Notes: generated by a model from the letters alone, not told the origin. A stretch of 64,000 nucleotides of DNA from UBA6776 sp964636785 (GCA_964636785.1 CAZWVK010000001.1:7485-71484); one strand, 5' to 3'; shown: positions 24,086 through 33,668, counted from the first letter of the stretch. Made by a program: numbers and translations.

Positions 24086-25201
24086 TCACAGCCGCAAAGG
24101 CTGAAACAGATCCTTGATGCCTTCATCCTTATATGGATTTTTCTTATCGACACCGATCCAGGTTTCAGGAGTTTCCATACACAGAAAAATCTTCCAATCT
24201 TTGGAGTGCGCACGAAACTCATTCAAGACATGATTGAACATCTCTGATCTCAACTCCGCATCGTAGCGGAGTTTGCCATCCCGACTTTTAAACATTTCGC
24301 CCTGATTCACCAGGCTCGCCACTCCAAATCTCTCACGCATCATATGACGTTGTTCCGGCTGAAACCGAAGAGCGCCAATGGAGATCACATTTACATCACA
24401 AGGATTAAAGCGTGACTGAATCTCGCGCACCAAACCGGAATAACTTTCCTTCCACCCTTCATGGTAAATCATTGGGTCCATATGGAATGCGATTTGAAAT
24501 CCATTATCCAGGCATTTCTTTGCAGCCTCTAGGCGCTCAATCATCGACGCTGTTAAATGCTCTTCACTTTCAATCACGTTTTGTGGATTGATAGACCAGC
24601 TCACCACTGTATTGCCAATGGTTTTACAATCTAAAAACTGATCCACTTTTGCGCTTTTGGTTTTAAACTCAAGAGTCCAATTCGGATAATCATTAAAGAA
24701 CTGAATGAGCTTTCGTGAATGAAGTGTGAATTGATCCATGCTCAGCGAATCAACGGTTTCCCCCGTTCCAATCCGAATTTTTTTATCCATAGAAGTCTTA
24801 CTGATCTCCATCAACTCCATTAAAGCATCATCAATATTGGAATAAAGAGTGGTGACGGGTGAGTTGATAAAGCTCTGCAGATAGCAATAGGAGCAGTTCA
24901 TATCGCACTGGCTTCCCCAGTTTAAAACATAATAGTTGCAGCACATGAGTCCAGGGCGCGAACCAGGGCAGCGCTTAAAAAACTGCCCCTTAAAAGGGGT
25001 GATCCATAAAAGTCTTTTACTGCGTTGAAACTCCAGAGGACTTAAAGGTCCGCGAATATGAGAAAGTGGTGGAGTCGACACAATCTCAATTTGCCGTGGA
25101 GAAAAAATCTCATAAGCCCTTCTCCCAAGCTCAGAAGAAAGGCTTTTTTCATCCACAAAGACTTGATCAAATTTTTCGCGAATCAAAAATCCCTCTCCCA
25201 T
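24086..25201 (-). CDS. Radical SAM protein of the spore photoproduct lyase (SPL) family
   Basis: 371 aa. Radical SAM cluster motif CX3CX2C is Cys99-DMN-Cys103-SY-Cys106-YLQ, the form typical of SplB (C-x3-C-x2-CYLQ). Other SPL features are the upstream CCNYYVLNWGSQ segment, IRIGTGETVDSLS, VSWSINPQNVIESEEHLTAS and AFHMDPMIYHEGW. True SPL repairs the thymine spore photoproduct; the many non-sporulating homologues have unproven roles, perhaps DNA photolesion repair. The ATG overlaps the end of the upstream co-directional gene by 19 bases, so the two are an operon. Confidence 0.87.
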   Translation of the reverse strand: MGEGFLIREKFDQVFVDEKSLSSELGRRAYEIFSPRQIEIVSTPPLSHIRGPLSPLEFQRSKRLLWITPFKGQFFKRCPGSRPGLMCCNYYVLNWGSQCDMNCSYCYLQSFINSPVTTLYSNIDDALMELMEISKTSMDKKIRIGTGETVDSLSMDQFTLHSRKLIQFFNDYPNWTLEFKTKSAKVDQFLDCKTIGNTVVSWSINPQNVIESEEHLTASMIERLEAAKKCLDNGFQIAFHMDPMIYHEGWKESYSGLVREIQSRFNPCDVNVISIGALRFQPEQRHMMRERFGVASLVNQGEMFKSRDGKLRYDAELRSEMFNHVLNEFRAHSKDWKIFLCMETPETWIGVDKKNPYKDEGIKDLFQPLRL

Positions 25202-25989
25202 TTTTCGCAGATTTTCTTAAGTTCCTGAATCTTGAGTTCCAAATCTTTTGGATGAGTTGAAAAAAGCTCCACGTGAACTCCAGCCTGATCTCCCATTCTC
25301 TTCCACTCGCCTTTGACCCTCAATGGCCACGGCCAGCTTCTCACTTTTTCCTTTCTCGCCTGATCTTTCATTGATGAAATCGGTGCATTCAAAGCTTTTA
25401 ATTTTTCTAATATGGCTTCCGCATTTGAGTTTTCAAAAACAGATCCGAGCTCAGAAACTTTTGGGCCAAGGCTGAGATCACATAAAAGCTCTAAAATCTC
25501 ACAGCCAACTGTTTTACTGGGCTGCATTTTTTGAAAGTGCTCAAGATACACTGAGATTTCCGCCAAATCCGCACGCAAGATGGGTCTTAAATCATTGAAT
25601 CTTAACTTCTTTGAAAAACACCACTCTCTAAATGACGGAGGGGTTTTGCGAAAAAGCTGAAGAAGCTTTTGTCCTTCCTCGTTCCAGCGGAAATGAAGAT
25701 TCTCTTCAAGGGATCGAATTTCATTTTCTGTCGGCTTGATTTCGTGATCGAGCCATTCGCATAAAATCAAAAAGTCCAAATACTCAATGGGGGCGTGGAT
25801 GGTCATCAGCGCTTCTGCTAAAGAAGTGGTGCTTGAATCTAAAACATCAGGGCCATGATTCGGCGTGAGATCAAAGCCTTTCCAAATCATTTTCGGAAGT
25901 CGGGACGCCCAATTTGGGTTTAATTCTAAGGGCAAAGACTTGTAAGTCTTTGAATTCTCTTTCAAACTCATATCGAGGAGACCTACCAT
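25183..25989 (-). CDS. Unknown protein co-transcribed with the SPL-type radical SAM gene
   Basis: 268 aa, not recognised. Helical and soluble, no signal peptide, with Trp-rich patches (NPNWASRLPKMIWKGF, SWPWPLRVKGEWKRMGD). The end of the gene overlaps the radical SAM gene by 19 bases, suggesting a partner or accessory subunit. Start either at 25989, directly abutting the divergent gene, or at the ATG at 25971 (MSLKEN); no ribosome site decides between them. Confidence 0.65.
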   Translation of the reverse strand: MVGLLDMSLKENSKTYKSLPLELNPNWASRLPKMIWKGFDLTPNHGPDVLDSSTTSLAEALMTIHAPIEYLDFLILCEWLDHEIKPTENEIRSLEENLHFRWNEEGQKLLQLFRKTPPSFREWCFSKKLRFNDLRPILRADLAEISVYLEHFQKMQPSKTVGCEILELLCDLSLGPKVSELGSVFENSNAEAILEKLKALNAPISSMKDQARKEKVRSWPWPLRVKGEWKRMGDQAGVHVELFSTHPKDLELKIQELKKICEKWERDF

Positions 25990-27069
25990 ATGGCCGAGTG
26001 GAGATCTAGGGCAGAAATTACAGCTGACGTCGTGCTGTTTCGTTATGTCTCAGATCCCATGGAGCAACAAGTGGATGAGGTCTTTGTCTGGGATCTGGAT
26101 AAAACCTATCTGGACACGACATTTGAGAGTTTGTCTGGCTTATGGCGAACCGCTGTGGAAAAAGCCTTTCAGAAGAAAAATGTTCCTGGAACAGCCTCAC
26201 TCGTTCGCGCCTTACGAAACCACTGGCAGGAGAAAAAACGCGATAAACGCGATTTTCCAATTTATTTTATTACGGCTTCGCCTCCACAACTGGAAAAGCG
26301 GATTCACGAAAAGCTTAATTTTGATGGACTTTACCCTTATGGAATTTTCTTCAAAGACAATCTTCGAAACTTAAGATTTTCGAGGTGGCGTAGACTGACT
26401 CAGCAGGTGGGCTATAAAATTCAAGCCCTCATTCAACTTCGACTTCATTTAAAGGAAGATGTGCGCCAGGTTTTGTGGGGGGATGACTCGGAGTCCGATG
26501 AGGTCATTTACTCGCTTTATTCCGATCTGTGTGCACGGCGCCTCGAGGAAAAAGATGCCAGAGAGCTTCTCAATGAGCTCAATGTGACCGGCACTCAGGT
26601 GGATGTAATTTTTAAACTGCTGGAAGCGATTCCCGTTCATGATCCCGTTGAGAAGGTCTATATCAATTTAGCTACAGACACGGATCCAGAATACTATTTG
26701 AAATTCGGTCGTCGAGTGGTGGCGACACACAATTCTTTTCAAATTGCTGTTGATTTGTTTCAAGATCATCGCCTCAGTCAGGTTCAGGTGATCCAAGTGG
26801 CAAGAGATTTGATTCAAAATTATGAATTTACATCGGATGAGATTGAGCAGTCATTAGATGATCTGAGTCGAAGAAAAATTCTTTCCGCGCAAACAGCCGA
26901 AGTTTTAATTCCGCTCTTGAAGGAAAGTGATGTTATCACGCAGAATTTTGAATTCTCAATTGCTCCAGCAAAAACGCTATCTGAAGTGGAAGGTCGGGTT
27001 TATGAGCTCGAAGGTGTGAATGAGCCCTGGGTCCCTTCATTTATCTCCTACTTGCATGAAGATCGCTAA
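25990..27069 (+). CDS. App1-like (DUF2183/LNS2-type) HAD phosphatase
   Basis: 359 aa. HAD-superfamily motifs in the App1 arrangement: motif I VWDLDKTYLDTT (DxDxT), motif II FITASPPQLEKRI, and motif III/IV WGDDSESDEVIYSLYSDL. Yeast App1 is a phosphatidate phosphatase, and bacterial homologues are uncharacterised. The C-terminal 150 residues are helical and not assigned. GAGGAG ends about nine bases before the ATG, supporting this start, which is back to back with the divergent gene at a shared CATATG. Confidence 0.78.
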   Translation: MAEWRSRAEITADVVLFRYVSDPMEQQVDEVFVWDLDKTYLDTTFESLSGLWRTAVEKAFQKKNVPGTASLVRALRNHWQEKKRDKRDFPIYFITASPPQLEKRIHEKLNFDGLYPYGIFFKDNLRNLRFSRWRRLTQQVGYKIQALIQLRLHLKEDVRQVLWGDDSESDEVIYSLYSDLCARRLEEKDARELLNELNVTGTQVDVIFKLLEAIPVHDPVEKVYINLATDTDPEYYLKFGRRVVATHNSFQIAVDLFQDHRLSQVQVIQVARDLIQNYEFTSDEIEQSLDDLSRRKILSAQTAEVLIPLLKESDVITQNFEFSIAPAKTLSEVEGRVYELEGVNEPWVPSFISYLHEDR

Positions 27070-27075
27070 GTGAGT

Positions 27076-27576
27076 TTAAAACTCAAATTCCAGTGGAAGT
27101 TGAACTTCAATGGGATCACCACGGAACTCTCTAAAGACGAATCGATGCAAAGTGGAATTCAAACACTGTAGCATCAGTGTATCATCAATGGTTGAGTTCA
27201 TCAGTTGGCTCTCAATCACTCGTCCTCGAGGTGAGATCGTGATCCTAAAGGCTGCTTTGCCTTGGAGCTTTGGACTATCTTTTAAACGCTGTACCCAGCA
27301 ATTTTGAAACTGACGCTGATGATTTAAAAAGACATCCTCAATTTCTTGATTGGTGAGAGGGCCCTGATGACTCGAGGTCTCACTTGGTTTTTTCTCTTCG
27401 GGCTCTTGACTGAGTGGTGCGACTTTTGACTTCACGAAAGTCAAAGGCCGAACTTCAAAAGTAGCGCTCTGGCGCCCAAGAGGTTCATTTTCAATTCGAT
27501 TTTTTGGTGAAAAAAGCCACCAGCTGAAGATTAAAATCCCACTGCAGATGGCGAGTCCGACCCACTTCAGTTTCAC
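27076..27576 (-). CDS. AgmX/PglI C-terminal (TonB-C-like) domain protein
   Basis: 166 aa. One N-terminal transmembrane helix (about 5-23), a proline/glutamate linker, and a C-terminal domain with LTNQEIEDVFLNHQRQFQNC, FRITISPRGRVIESQLMNST and LPLEFEF, the pattern of AgmX/PglI proteins known from myxobacterial gliding and adventurous-motility loci, related to TonB C-terminal domains. The start overlaps the secG stop (ATGA), so it is translationally coupled to secG. Confidence 0.82.
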   Translation of the reverse strand: MKLKWVGLAICSGILIFSWWLFSPKNRIENEPLGRQSATFEVRPLTFVKSKVAPLSQEPEEKKPSETSSHQGPLTNQEIEDVFLNHQRQFQNCWVQRLKDSPKLQGKAAFRITISPRGRVIESQLMNSTIDDTLMLQCLNSTLHRFVFREFRGDPIEVQLPLEFEF

Positions 27577-27950
27577 TGAGCTGGAACTTCCTCAGGCTGA
27601 GGAACAATCGGAGTGGGCTCAACTGGAACTTCCTCAGGAGCTTCACGGATCGGGCCAATGTTTTCCGGCTCGTCACTGAAATCTCCTGTATCAAGAACAC
27701 TGCCACCGCGCTGTTGATTGGTTGTGGACACACAAGTGAGAGCTAAACAAGAAACAGCAAAGAAGATCGCAAACCATTTTGTGGTGGCTGTGAGGAAATT
27801 TCCGGCACCCGTTGAGCCGAACAGAGTGTTCGATCCACCGCCGCCACCAAACATTCCACCTGCTCCACCCCCTTTAGGGTCCTGAAGAAGCACAAAAATG
27901 CAAAGTCCAATACCAATAATGACATGTAAAATAGCCAGCAACGTGAGCAT
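27573..27950 (-). CDS. secG: Preprotein translocase subunit SecG
   Basis: 125 aa. Two transmembrane helices (about 3-23 and 55-77) bracket the SecG cytoplasmic loop LLQDPKGGGAGGMFGGGGGS with its conserved G-G-x-F-G and NTLFGSTGAGNFLT. Acidic/proline-rich C-terminal tail (VPVEPTPIVPQPEEVPAQ) is longer than the E. coli protein. GGAGG precedes the ATG by about eight bases. secG commonly follows tpiA, but here it sits apart from gap-pgk-tpiA. Confidence 0.94.
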   Translation of the reverse strand: MLTLLAILHVIIGIGLCIFVLLQDPKGGGAGGMFGGGGGSNTLFGSTGAGNFLTATTKWFAIFFAVSCLALTCVSTTNQQRGGSVLDTGDFSDEPENIGPIREAPEEVPVEPTPIVPQPEEVPAQ

Positions 27951-28004
27951 GAAAAAATTCCTCCGGCAAAGACTTAAAGGCTTAAAAGAAATGGGGCGTA
28001 AAGT

Positions 28005-29009
28005 CTACCGCTTTTTATGGGCTGCAGCTTGAAATTGGATAACTTGGTTGGATCGAGGAGTGAGCCAGAAATCCCCCTGGGCAAGGTGGCGTCCCTGACC
28101 AATGAGGAGCGAAGTGACGTGAGCGACAATCTCGGCAAATCGGACCTCGTTGTCAGCGAGCTGGGTCTTCGTTTCCGGGAGACGAACGGAAAGCACACCA
28201 AATGGCCGTCCTTGCCTCTGGATTGGGCAGACAATGAGAGAGTTGAAGCGCAAGTCTTTGAGCCGAGATAAGACATTGCGAAATTGAGGATCCATTTTTA
28301 GATTTTCAAGCGCGACGATCTGTCCAAAGTTCATAACTTGAGTGATTTCGGGGTATTTGTTCAAGTCGAGCTCGATTCCCGTTGCACCTTTATCATCGTT
28401 GGACGCAACGACGATTCCTTTGGAGGCGTCCACCACGTGAACGATGCTGCATCGAACGCCATCCATTCTAAGGGCAGCCATTGCTGTAAGATTGAATAAG
28501 ACATCCTGAAGTGGCGCTTTAACAAGGGCTTGCTTTAAAACCAGATCCGTAAGGTGAAGAACCAGAGCATCATCTTCTAAAGCAACCACCTCACGTTCGG
28601 TCGGCCGCTCCAAATTCTTCTGACCACGTAAGTGATAGATCAAACGCTGATAAACCTCATCCGATTTAAAAGGTTTGACCATGTAATCTCTTGCGCCAGC
28701 TCGAACCGCAGCATGGACGTTTCGCGCAGAATTGTGCCCAGAAAGGACAATGGTTTGAACCGGATGATGGCGAAAGGCGCTGTCTGTTTTTAAGAATTGA
28801 ATCAGCTCGAGTCCATTGAGATCCGGAAGCATCAAGTCCACAAGTAAAAATTTAGGTTTCCAATCCAAGAGCTTGGATTTTGCCAATTTGCCCGTGCTGG
28901 CGACTTGCGCATCAAAGCCACGATCACATAGATCGGACGCCAAACGAAGCGCCAATTGACCGTCGTCATCGGCAATCAAGACTTTCAAAGCTTCGGTTTG
29001 CTGTTTCAT
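28005..29009 (-). CDS. Response regulator with GAF domain
   Basis: 334 aa. Receiver at 7-125: IADDD pocket, phospho-acceptor Asp58 in FLLVDLMLP, Lys112 in YMVKPFKSDE. A helical linker leads to a GAF-like domain (about 155-310) with DVLFNLTAMAALRMDGVRCSI, VALENLKMDPQFRN and NSLIVCPIQRQGRPFGVLSV. No kinase, diguanylate cyclase or DNA-binding output, so it probably acts by protein contact. ATG 29009 is used; a GTG at 29021 would add four residues. Likely upstream partner of secG in transcription, 54 bases away. Confidence 0.86.
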   Translation of the reverse strand: MKQQTEALKVLIADDDGQLALRLASDLCDRGFDAQVASTGKLAKSKLLDWKPKFLLVDLMLPDLNGLELIQFLKTDSAFRHHPVQTIVLSGHNSARNVHAAVRAGARDYMVKPFKSDEVYQRLIYHLRGQKNLERPTEREVVALEDDALVLHLTDLVLKQALVKAPLQDVLFNLTAMAALRMDGVRCSIVHVVDASKGIVVASNDDKGATGIELDLNKYPEITQVMNFGQIVALENLKMDPQFRNVLSRLKDLRFNSLIVCPIQRQGRPFGVLSVRLPETKTQLADNEVRFAEIVAHVTSLLIGQGRHLAQGDFWLTPRSNQVIQFQAAAHKKR

Positions 29010-29083
29010 AGAATCCACCACAACTCTTCGGACAGAGGCGGCGCATTAGTGACACTCTCATCAATTTATTAGACAAAGGTCCA

Positions 29084-29713
29084 ATGCCATTTATCGTTTT
29101 TGAAGGTCTTGATGGATCTGGAAAGAGCACACTAATTCAAGGTATGAAAGCGGAGCTCGAGTCCATGGGGCATGAAGTCGTGGTGACACGTGAGCCCGGT
29201 GGGACGGAGCTGGGTGAAATCCTAAGAGATCTTGTGACTTCCACAAAATTCCAAAGTCCGACCCCTAAAGCTGAAGCTTTACTTTATCAGGCGATTCGCG
29301 CTCAACATGTGGATTTGGTGATTCGTCCGGCACTTGAACAGAAGAAGTGGGTGCTTTGTGATCGGTTTCGCGCTAGCTCCATCGCATTTCAAGGTGGCGC
29401 AAGGGGACTAAAGCGCGAAGAGATCGAATGGCTGAATGATTTTTCGACGTCCAAACTTAAAGAAGACCTGACTATTCTGCTGGATCTGAGTGTCGAGGAG
29501 TCGTTGAAGCGCCTCCATAGACGTTATGAAAATTCCGGTGACACTTTGGATCGCTTTGAGCAGGAAAAGCAGGACTTTCATGAGCGGGTGCGCTCAAGTT
29601 ATTTGGAGCAGGCCAAATCAGGCCATTGGCTGGTCTTAAACAGTGCAGAGCCCCCATTGAAGCTGAAGGAACTGGCGCTAAAGAGTTTGCGAGAGCAGAA
29701 ATGGCTCGACTGA
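29084..29713 (+). CDS. tmk: Thymidylate kinase
   Basis: 209 aa. Phosphorylates dTMP to dTDP. P-loop FEGLDGSGKST, DRY/DRF motif as VLCDRFRASSIAFQG, the TREPGGTELGE nucleotide region and LDLSVEESLKR. AAAGG precedes the ATG. The last 13 bases overlap holB, a common tmk-holB order. Confidence 0.96.
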   Translation: MPFIVFEGLDGSGKSTLIQGMKAELESMGHEVVVTREPGGTELGEILRDLVTSTKFQSPTPKAEALLYQAIRAQHVDLVIRPALEQKKWVLCDRFRASSIAFQGGARGLKREEIEWLNDFSTSKLKEDLTILLDLSVEESLKRLHRRYENSGDTLDRFEQEKQDFHERVRSSYLEQAKSGHWLVLNSAEPPLKLKELALKSLREQKWLD

Positions 29714-30594
29714 TTGATGAGGTCGTGGGGCATAAAGCGACTTTGGAGCGACTGGTCCAGTTGGCCAGACGAAAAAAGCTCCCAACCGCAATGGCATTTG
29801 TTGGGCCTGAAGGAATTGGAAAATCATTTGCTGCTAAAGCTTTTGCGGATGAGCTGAACTGTAAACCTGAAAATGGCTCCCTGTTGACTCTCGAACCCTC
29901 AGGTGAATGGATTAAGGTGGATCAGGTTCATGAGGTTTTAAAGAACCTTTCACTGCGCGCTCTTTTTGATTTTCGCATCGTTTTGATTGAGCAAGCCGAG
30001 CGATTGAATCCTCAAAGCTCCAATGCGCTTTTGAAGATTCTCGAGGAACCGCCAGAGAATACACACTTTATTCTCATCACATCCAGTTTATCGCGACTTT
30101 TGCCCACGATTCGCTCTCGTGTACAAAGCTTTCGCTTCTTTCCGCTTGAGAAAAGCGATCTTAAAAAAATTAATCCGGACGTTAGTGATTGGGCGCTCAA
30201 TTTATCACGCGGGCAGATGGGTGAGCTGGAAGAGTGGGACAGCGAAGAGTCGCAGGGATTTCTTGAGAGTGTAGAGTCCATTTTACATGCCCTTGGTTCA
30301 AAAGATCTTGAAGTTTGGCAGAGCAGCTATAGCGATCTGAAGGATCGCAGCAAAGCTCTTCGTTTTGCCAAGATCTTACAGCTTTTCTTTCGTGATTTGA
30401 GTCTAAACTCACAGACGGAAGAGATGGCGCTTCCATTCTCTGAGCGTTTGAAATCCAGCTTCAGAATGTCTGAATTTGAAATTGCTGAAGCCTGGCGGAT
30501 GGCTTTTGAACTGGAGCTTGGGATTCAGCAAAACGCGGATCGAAGTTTGATTTTTCAAAACTATTTTTACCAAGTTCATGGTGAAATAGGATAA
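29701..30594 (+). CDS. holB: DNA polymerase III delta-prime subunit
   Basis: 297 aa clamp-loader subunit. RFC-like N-terminus IDEVVGHKATLERLV, P-loop-like FVGPEGIGKSFAAKA, sensor region NPQSSNALLKILEEPPENTH, FILITSSLSRLLPTIRSR (SRC-like motif). No zinc-finger cysteines are seen in the usual position, where classical delta-prime has four. ATG at 29701 is used because the domain begins immediately and the overlap with tmk is short; an upstream start at 29626 would add 25 unlike residues. Confidence 0.92.
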   Translation: MARLIDEVVGHKATLERLVQLARRKKLPTAMAFVGPEGIGKSFAAKAFADELNCKPENGSLLTLEPSGEWIKVDQVHEVLKNLSLRALFDFRIVLIEQAERLNPQSSNALLKILEEPPENTHFILITSSLSRLLPTIRSRVQSFRFFPLEKSDLKKINPDVSDWALNLSRGQMGELEEWDSEESQGFLESVESILHALGSKDLEVWQSSYSDLKDRSKALRFAKILQLFFRDLSLNSQTEEMALPFSERLKSSFRMSEFEIAEAWRMAFELELGIQQNADRSLIFQNYFYQVHGEIG

Positions 30595-30599
30595 ACTCA

Positions 30600-31385
30600 G
30601 TGGCGATGGAAAAATTCTTCGATGTTCATACTCATGTCAATATGGTCAAACTTCCTGCGGAAGATGTGATTTCTGCGGCGAAAAGTGCTGGCGTAGAAAA
30701 GATCATCAATATTGGCACCGGGCCAGATGATTTTGATGTGGTTTTGAATCTCGCAGAGAAATTTTACCCATTTTTGGTCTGCACGCTTGGAGTTCATCCT
30801 CATGATGGCAAAGTCTGGGATCCGAGTGTGCTTGATTTTATCAAGAACGAAGCTGCTCGGAATAAGAAAGTGGTGGCGATAGGGGAAATCGGTCTTGATT
30901 ACTATTACAATAATTCCTCTAAAGAGGATCAGCTCAAGGCGTTTCATGAGCAAATGGAACTTGCAAAGGAGCTTCAGCTCCCGGTTGAAATTCACACTCG
31001 GGACGCAGAAGCGGATACGATCGAGATTTTAGAGAAGTTTAAGGGAAAAGTGAGAGGACTATTGCATTGTTTTACAGGGAGTTATGAGCTTGCACGGGCG
31101 GGTCTCGATGCTGGCTTTGATATTTCCATTAGTGGTGTCGTGACTTTCAAAAAGGCGGATGATTTACGAAACACGGTTGGTAAAATTCCATTGGATCGTA
31201 TTCATGTTGAAACGGATGCGCCGTTTTTGGCCCCGATGCCCCACCGTGGAAAAGAAAATCAACCGGCATTTGTGCGTTTTACAGCCGAAAAAGTCGCGGA
31301 ACTTCATTCCGTCTCTTTAAGCACTCTTGCAGCAAAAACCCGAAGCAATGCTCTTGACCTCTTTCCCCGATTGAACCTAAGTTAA
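30600..31385 (+). CDS. tatD: TatD family metal-dependent nuclease
   Basis: 261 aa. Metal-binding motifs of the TatD amidohydrolase fold: DVHTHVN at the N-terminus, LGVHPHD, AIGEIGLDYYY, PVEIHTRDA, LLHCFTGSYE and HVETDAPFLAP. Acts on DNA as a 3'-5' exonuclease in characterised homologues. GTG start at 30600 with AGGA nine bases upstream; continues the tmk-holB operon, five bases after holB. Confidence 0.94.
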   Translation: MAMEKFFDVHTHVNMVKLPAEDVISAAKSAGVEKIINIGTGPDDFDVVLNLAEKFYPFLVCTLGVHPHDGKVWDPSVLDFIKNEAARNKKVVAIGEIGLDYYYNNSSKEDQLKAFHEQMELAKELQLPVEIHTRDAEADTIEILEKFKGKVRGLLHCFTGSYELARAGLDAGFDISISGVVTFKKADDLRNTVGKIPLDRIHVETDAPFLAPMPHRGKENQPAFVRFTAEKVAELHSVSLSTLAAKTRSNALDLFPRLNLS

Positions 31386-31422
31386 TGCGCAAAAGTGCGC
31401 GCACTCAGTAAGGAGAATCAAC

Positions 31423-32427
31423 GTGGCAAAAGTAAGAGTCGGTATTAATGGTTTTGGCCGTATCGGTCGATTGGCATTTCGTGCGGGTTTTGATGAAGTT
31501 GAAATTGTTGGGATTAACAATCTTGCCGATCCGAAGTTATCTGCTCATTTACTGAAGTACGATTCCACTCATGGAATTTATCCGAAAACGGTTGAAGGCG
31601 ATGAAAATTCAATAACTGTTAATGGACAAAAGATCTTAATGTCAGCAACTCGAAATCCGGCTGAAATTCCCTGGGGAGATTGGGGAGTGGATGTTGTTCT
31701 AGAGTGCACCGGTGCCTTTAAGACCAAAGAAGACTTCGAAAAACATTTGAAGGCGGGTGCGAAAAAAGTTTTGGTCAGTGCACCAGCCTCTGAGGCCGAT
31801 GTGACCGTGGTTTACGGAATCAATCATGAATCTTATAATCCTTCTGAACATCGCGTAGTCAGTAATGCTTCTTGTACAACAAACTGTTTAGCGCCAGTCG
31901 CATGGGTTCTTAATGAACAGTTTGGCATTGAGCGTGGAATGGTTACCACAATTCACTCTTTCACAAATGATCAGATGATATTGGACAATAACCATAGAGA
32001 TTTCCGTCGCGCCCGTACCGCAACGACTTCCATGATACCCACAACCACTGGTGCCGCAAAAGCGGTAGGCCTTGTGCTTCCTGAGTTGAAGGGCAAGTTC
32101 GATGGAGTCTCTGTTCGAGTTCCAACCCAGAATGTGAGTCTTGTGGATTTGGTTTTTGAATCGAAAAAGCCAATCACAAAAGAATCTATAAACCAAGCCT
32201 TTGAAGATGCAGCGAATGGTCGGCTAAAAGGTGTTTTGGGTGTTGAAGAAAAGCCGCTTGTGAGTGTGGACTACAATGGCAATCCACTCAGTTCGATCGT
32301 TGACCTTCAAAGCACAATGATTGTTGGTGAGAATTTTGGAAAAGTCTTTTCTTGGTATGACAATGAAATGGGCTTTTCTTGTCGTATGATCGATATGGCT
32401 AAATACATTGCAAGCCGAGGTTTGTAA
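31423..32427 (+). CDS. gap: Glyceraldehyde-3-phosphate dehydrogenase
   Basis: 334 aa, glycolytic GAPDH. NAD-binding INGFGRIGRLAFRAG, catalytic cysteine in SNASCTTNCLAP, HSFTNDQ, RRARTATTSMIPTTTGAAKA and terminal SWYDNEMGFSCRM. GTG start after AAGGAG. Heads a gap-pgk-tpiA operon; its stop overlaps the pgk ATG by one base. Confidence 0.98.
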   Translation: MAKVRVGINGFGRIGRLAFRAGFDEVEIVGINNLADPKLSAHLLKYDSTHGIYPKTVEGDENSITVNGQKILMSATRNPAEIPWGDWGVDVVLECTGAFKTKEDFEKHLKAGAKKVLVSAPASEADVTVVYGINHESYNPSEHRVVSNASCTTNCLAPVAWVLNEQFGIERGMVTTIHSFTNDQMILDNNHRDFRRARTATTSMIPTTTGAAKAVGLVLPELKGKFDGVSVRVPTQNVSLVDLVFESKKPITKESINQAFEDAANGRLKGVLGVEEKPLVSVDYNGNPLSSIVDLQSTMIVGENFGKVFSWYDNEMGFSCRMIDMAKYIASRGL

Positions 32428-33668
32428 TGTCGACATCAGTCCTCCAAGGTATCAAGTCCATTGAGCAGTTTAAGTTGGATGATCAAAGAGTTTTTTTGCG
32501 CTTAGATCTCAATACGCCGTTGAACAAGGACGGAAGTATTGCTGATGACACAAGAATTGTGGCAGCTCTTCCAACGATCTCCTATGCTCTCGAAAAAGGA
32601 GCAAAGCTTGTCCTAGCCAGTCATTTGGGACGGCCAAAGACCGATGAGGACAAGAAGAAACTATCAATGGAAGTGATTGGAAAAGCTCTTCAGGAAAAAC
32701 TGGGTGTAGAGGTTTTCATTGTCGAAGATCCAGCCAGTGACACTCCAAAAGCTCTTCTTGCAGGGTTGAAAGCAAAACAAGTTATTCTTTTGGAAAACCT
32801 GCGATTCAATCCAGGAGAGGAAAAGAATTCTCGTGAATTCGCTCACTGTATCGCTGAATACACAGACATTTATATCAATGATGCCTTCGGAGCTTCGCAT
32901 AGAGAGCATGCAAGCATTCATGCTTTAGCTGGTTTGATTGAAAAAAAGGGCATCGGTCTTTTAATGAAAAAAGAGATCGAAATGCTCGAGCGGATCAAGT
33001 CAAATCCTGAAAAGCCATTTGTTGCGATTATGGGTGGAGCAAAGGTCAGCGATAAAATCACCGTGATAGAAAAGCTGATGGACTCTGTTGATACTCTTAT
33101 TGTTGGCGGAGCGATGGCGTATACTTTCCTTGCGGCTAAAGGAATTCCAATTGGATCATCGCGGGTGGAAAAGGATCGTGTCCAGTTTGCGAAAGAGGTT
33201 ATGCGGCGATTCGAAACCAGAGGAAAAGACTTACTTCTTCCCGTCGATCATTTTGCTTCCTCCTCTTTTGATGACTTGTCGGATCTCGCACTAACGACAA
33301 GTGAGGCGATTCCAGAGGGAAAAATGGGGCTTGATATTGGGCCGAAGTCCATTGAGATTTTTCGTGAAAGCTTACTCAAAGCAAAAACAGTTTTTTGGAA
33401 TGGTCCAATGGGTGTTTTTGAGCGCAAAGAGCTTTCACAAGGGACATTCGGTGTGGCTCAGGCTATTGCAGACAGTCCAGCAATGAGTGTGGTTGGTGGG
33501 GGAGACTCAGCCGCCGCAGCAAATGCATCTGGGTTTGCGGATCAGTTTTCACATATCTCAACGGGTGGCGGAGCTGGTCTTGAGTTTTTAGAAGGTATTA
33601 AACTTCCCGGTCTTGAAATACTCAGACCACCAAAACGTTCCGAAGAAAGCACAGAGACTTTAACATGA
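32427..33668 (+). CDS. pgk: Phosphoglycerate kinase
   Basis: 413 aa. Transfers phosphate from 1,3-bisphosphoglycerate to ADP. VFLRLDLNTPL, ASHLGRPK, LLENLRFNPGEEKN, GGAKVSDKI, WNGPMGVFE and VVGGGDSAAAAN are all conserved. Directly coupled to gap upstream and overlaps tpiA by four bases. Confidence 0.98.
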   Translation: MSTSVLQGIKSIEQFKLDDQRVFLRLDLNTPLNKDGSIADDTRIVAALPTISYALEKGAKLVLASHLGRPKTDEDKKKLSMEVIGKALQEKLGVEVFIVEDPASDTPKALLAGLKAKQVILLENLRFNPGEEKNSREFAHCIAEYTDIYINDAFGASHREHASIHALAGLIEKKGIGLLMKKEIEMLERIKSNPEKPFVAIMGGAKVSDKITVIEKLMDSVDTLIVGGAMAYTFLAAKGIPIGSSRVEKDRVQFAKEVMRRFETRGKDLLLPVDHFASSSFDDLSDLALTTSEAIPEGKMGLDIGPKSIEIFRESLLKAKTVFWNGPMGVFERKELSQGTFGVAQAIADSPAMSVVGGGDSAAAANASGFADQFSHISTGGGAGLEFLEGIKLPGLEILRPPKRSEESTETLT

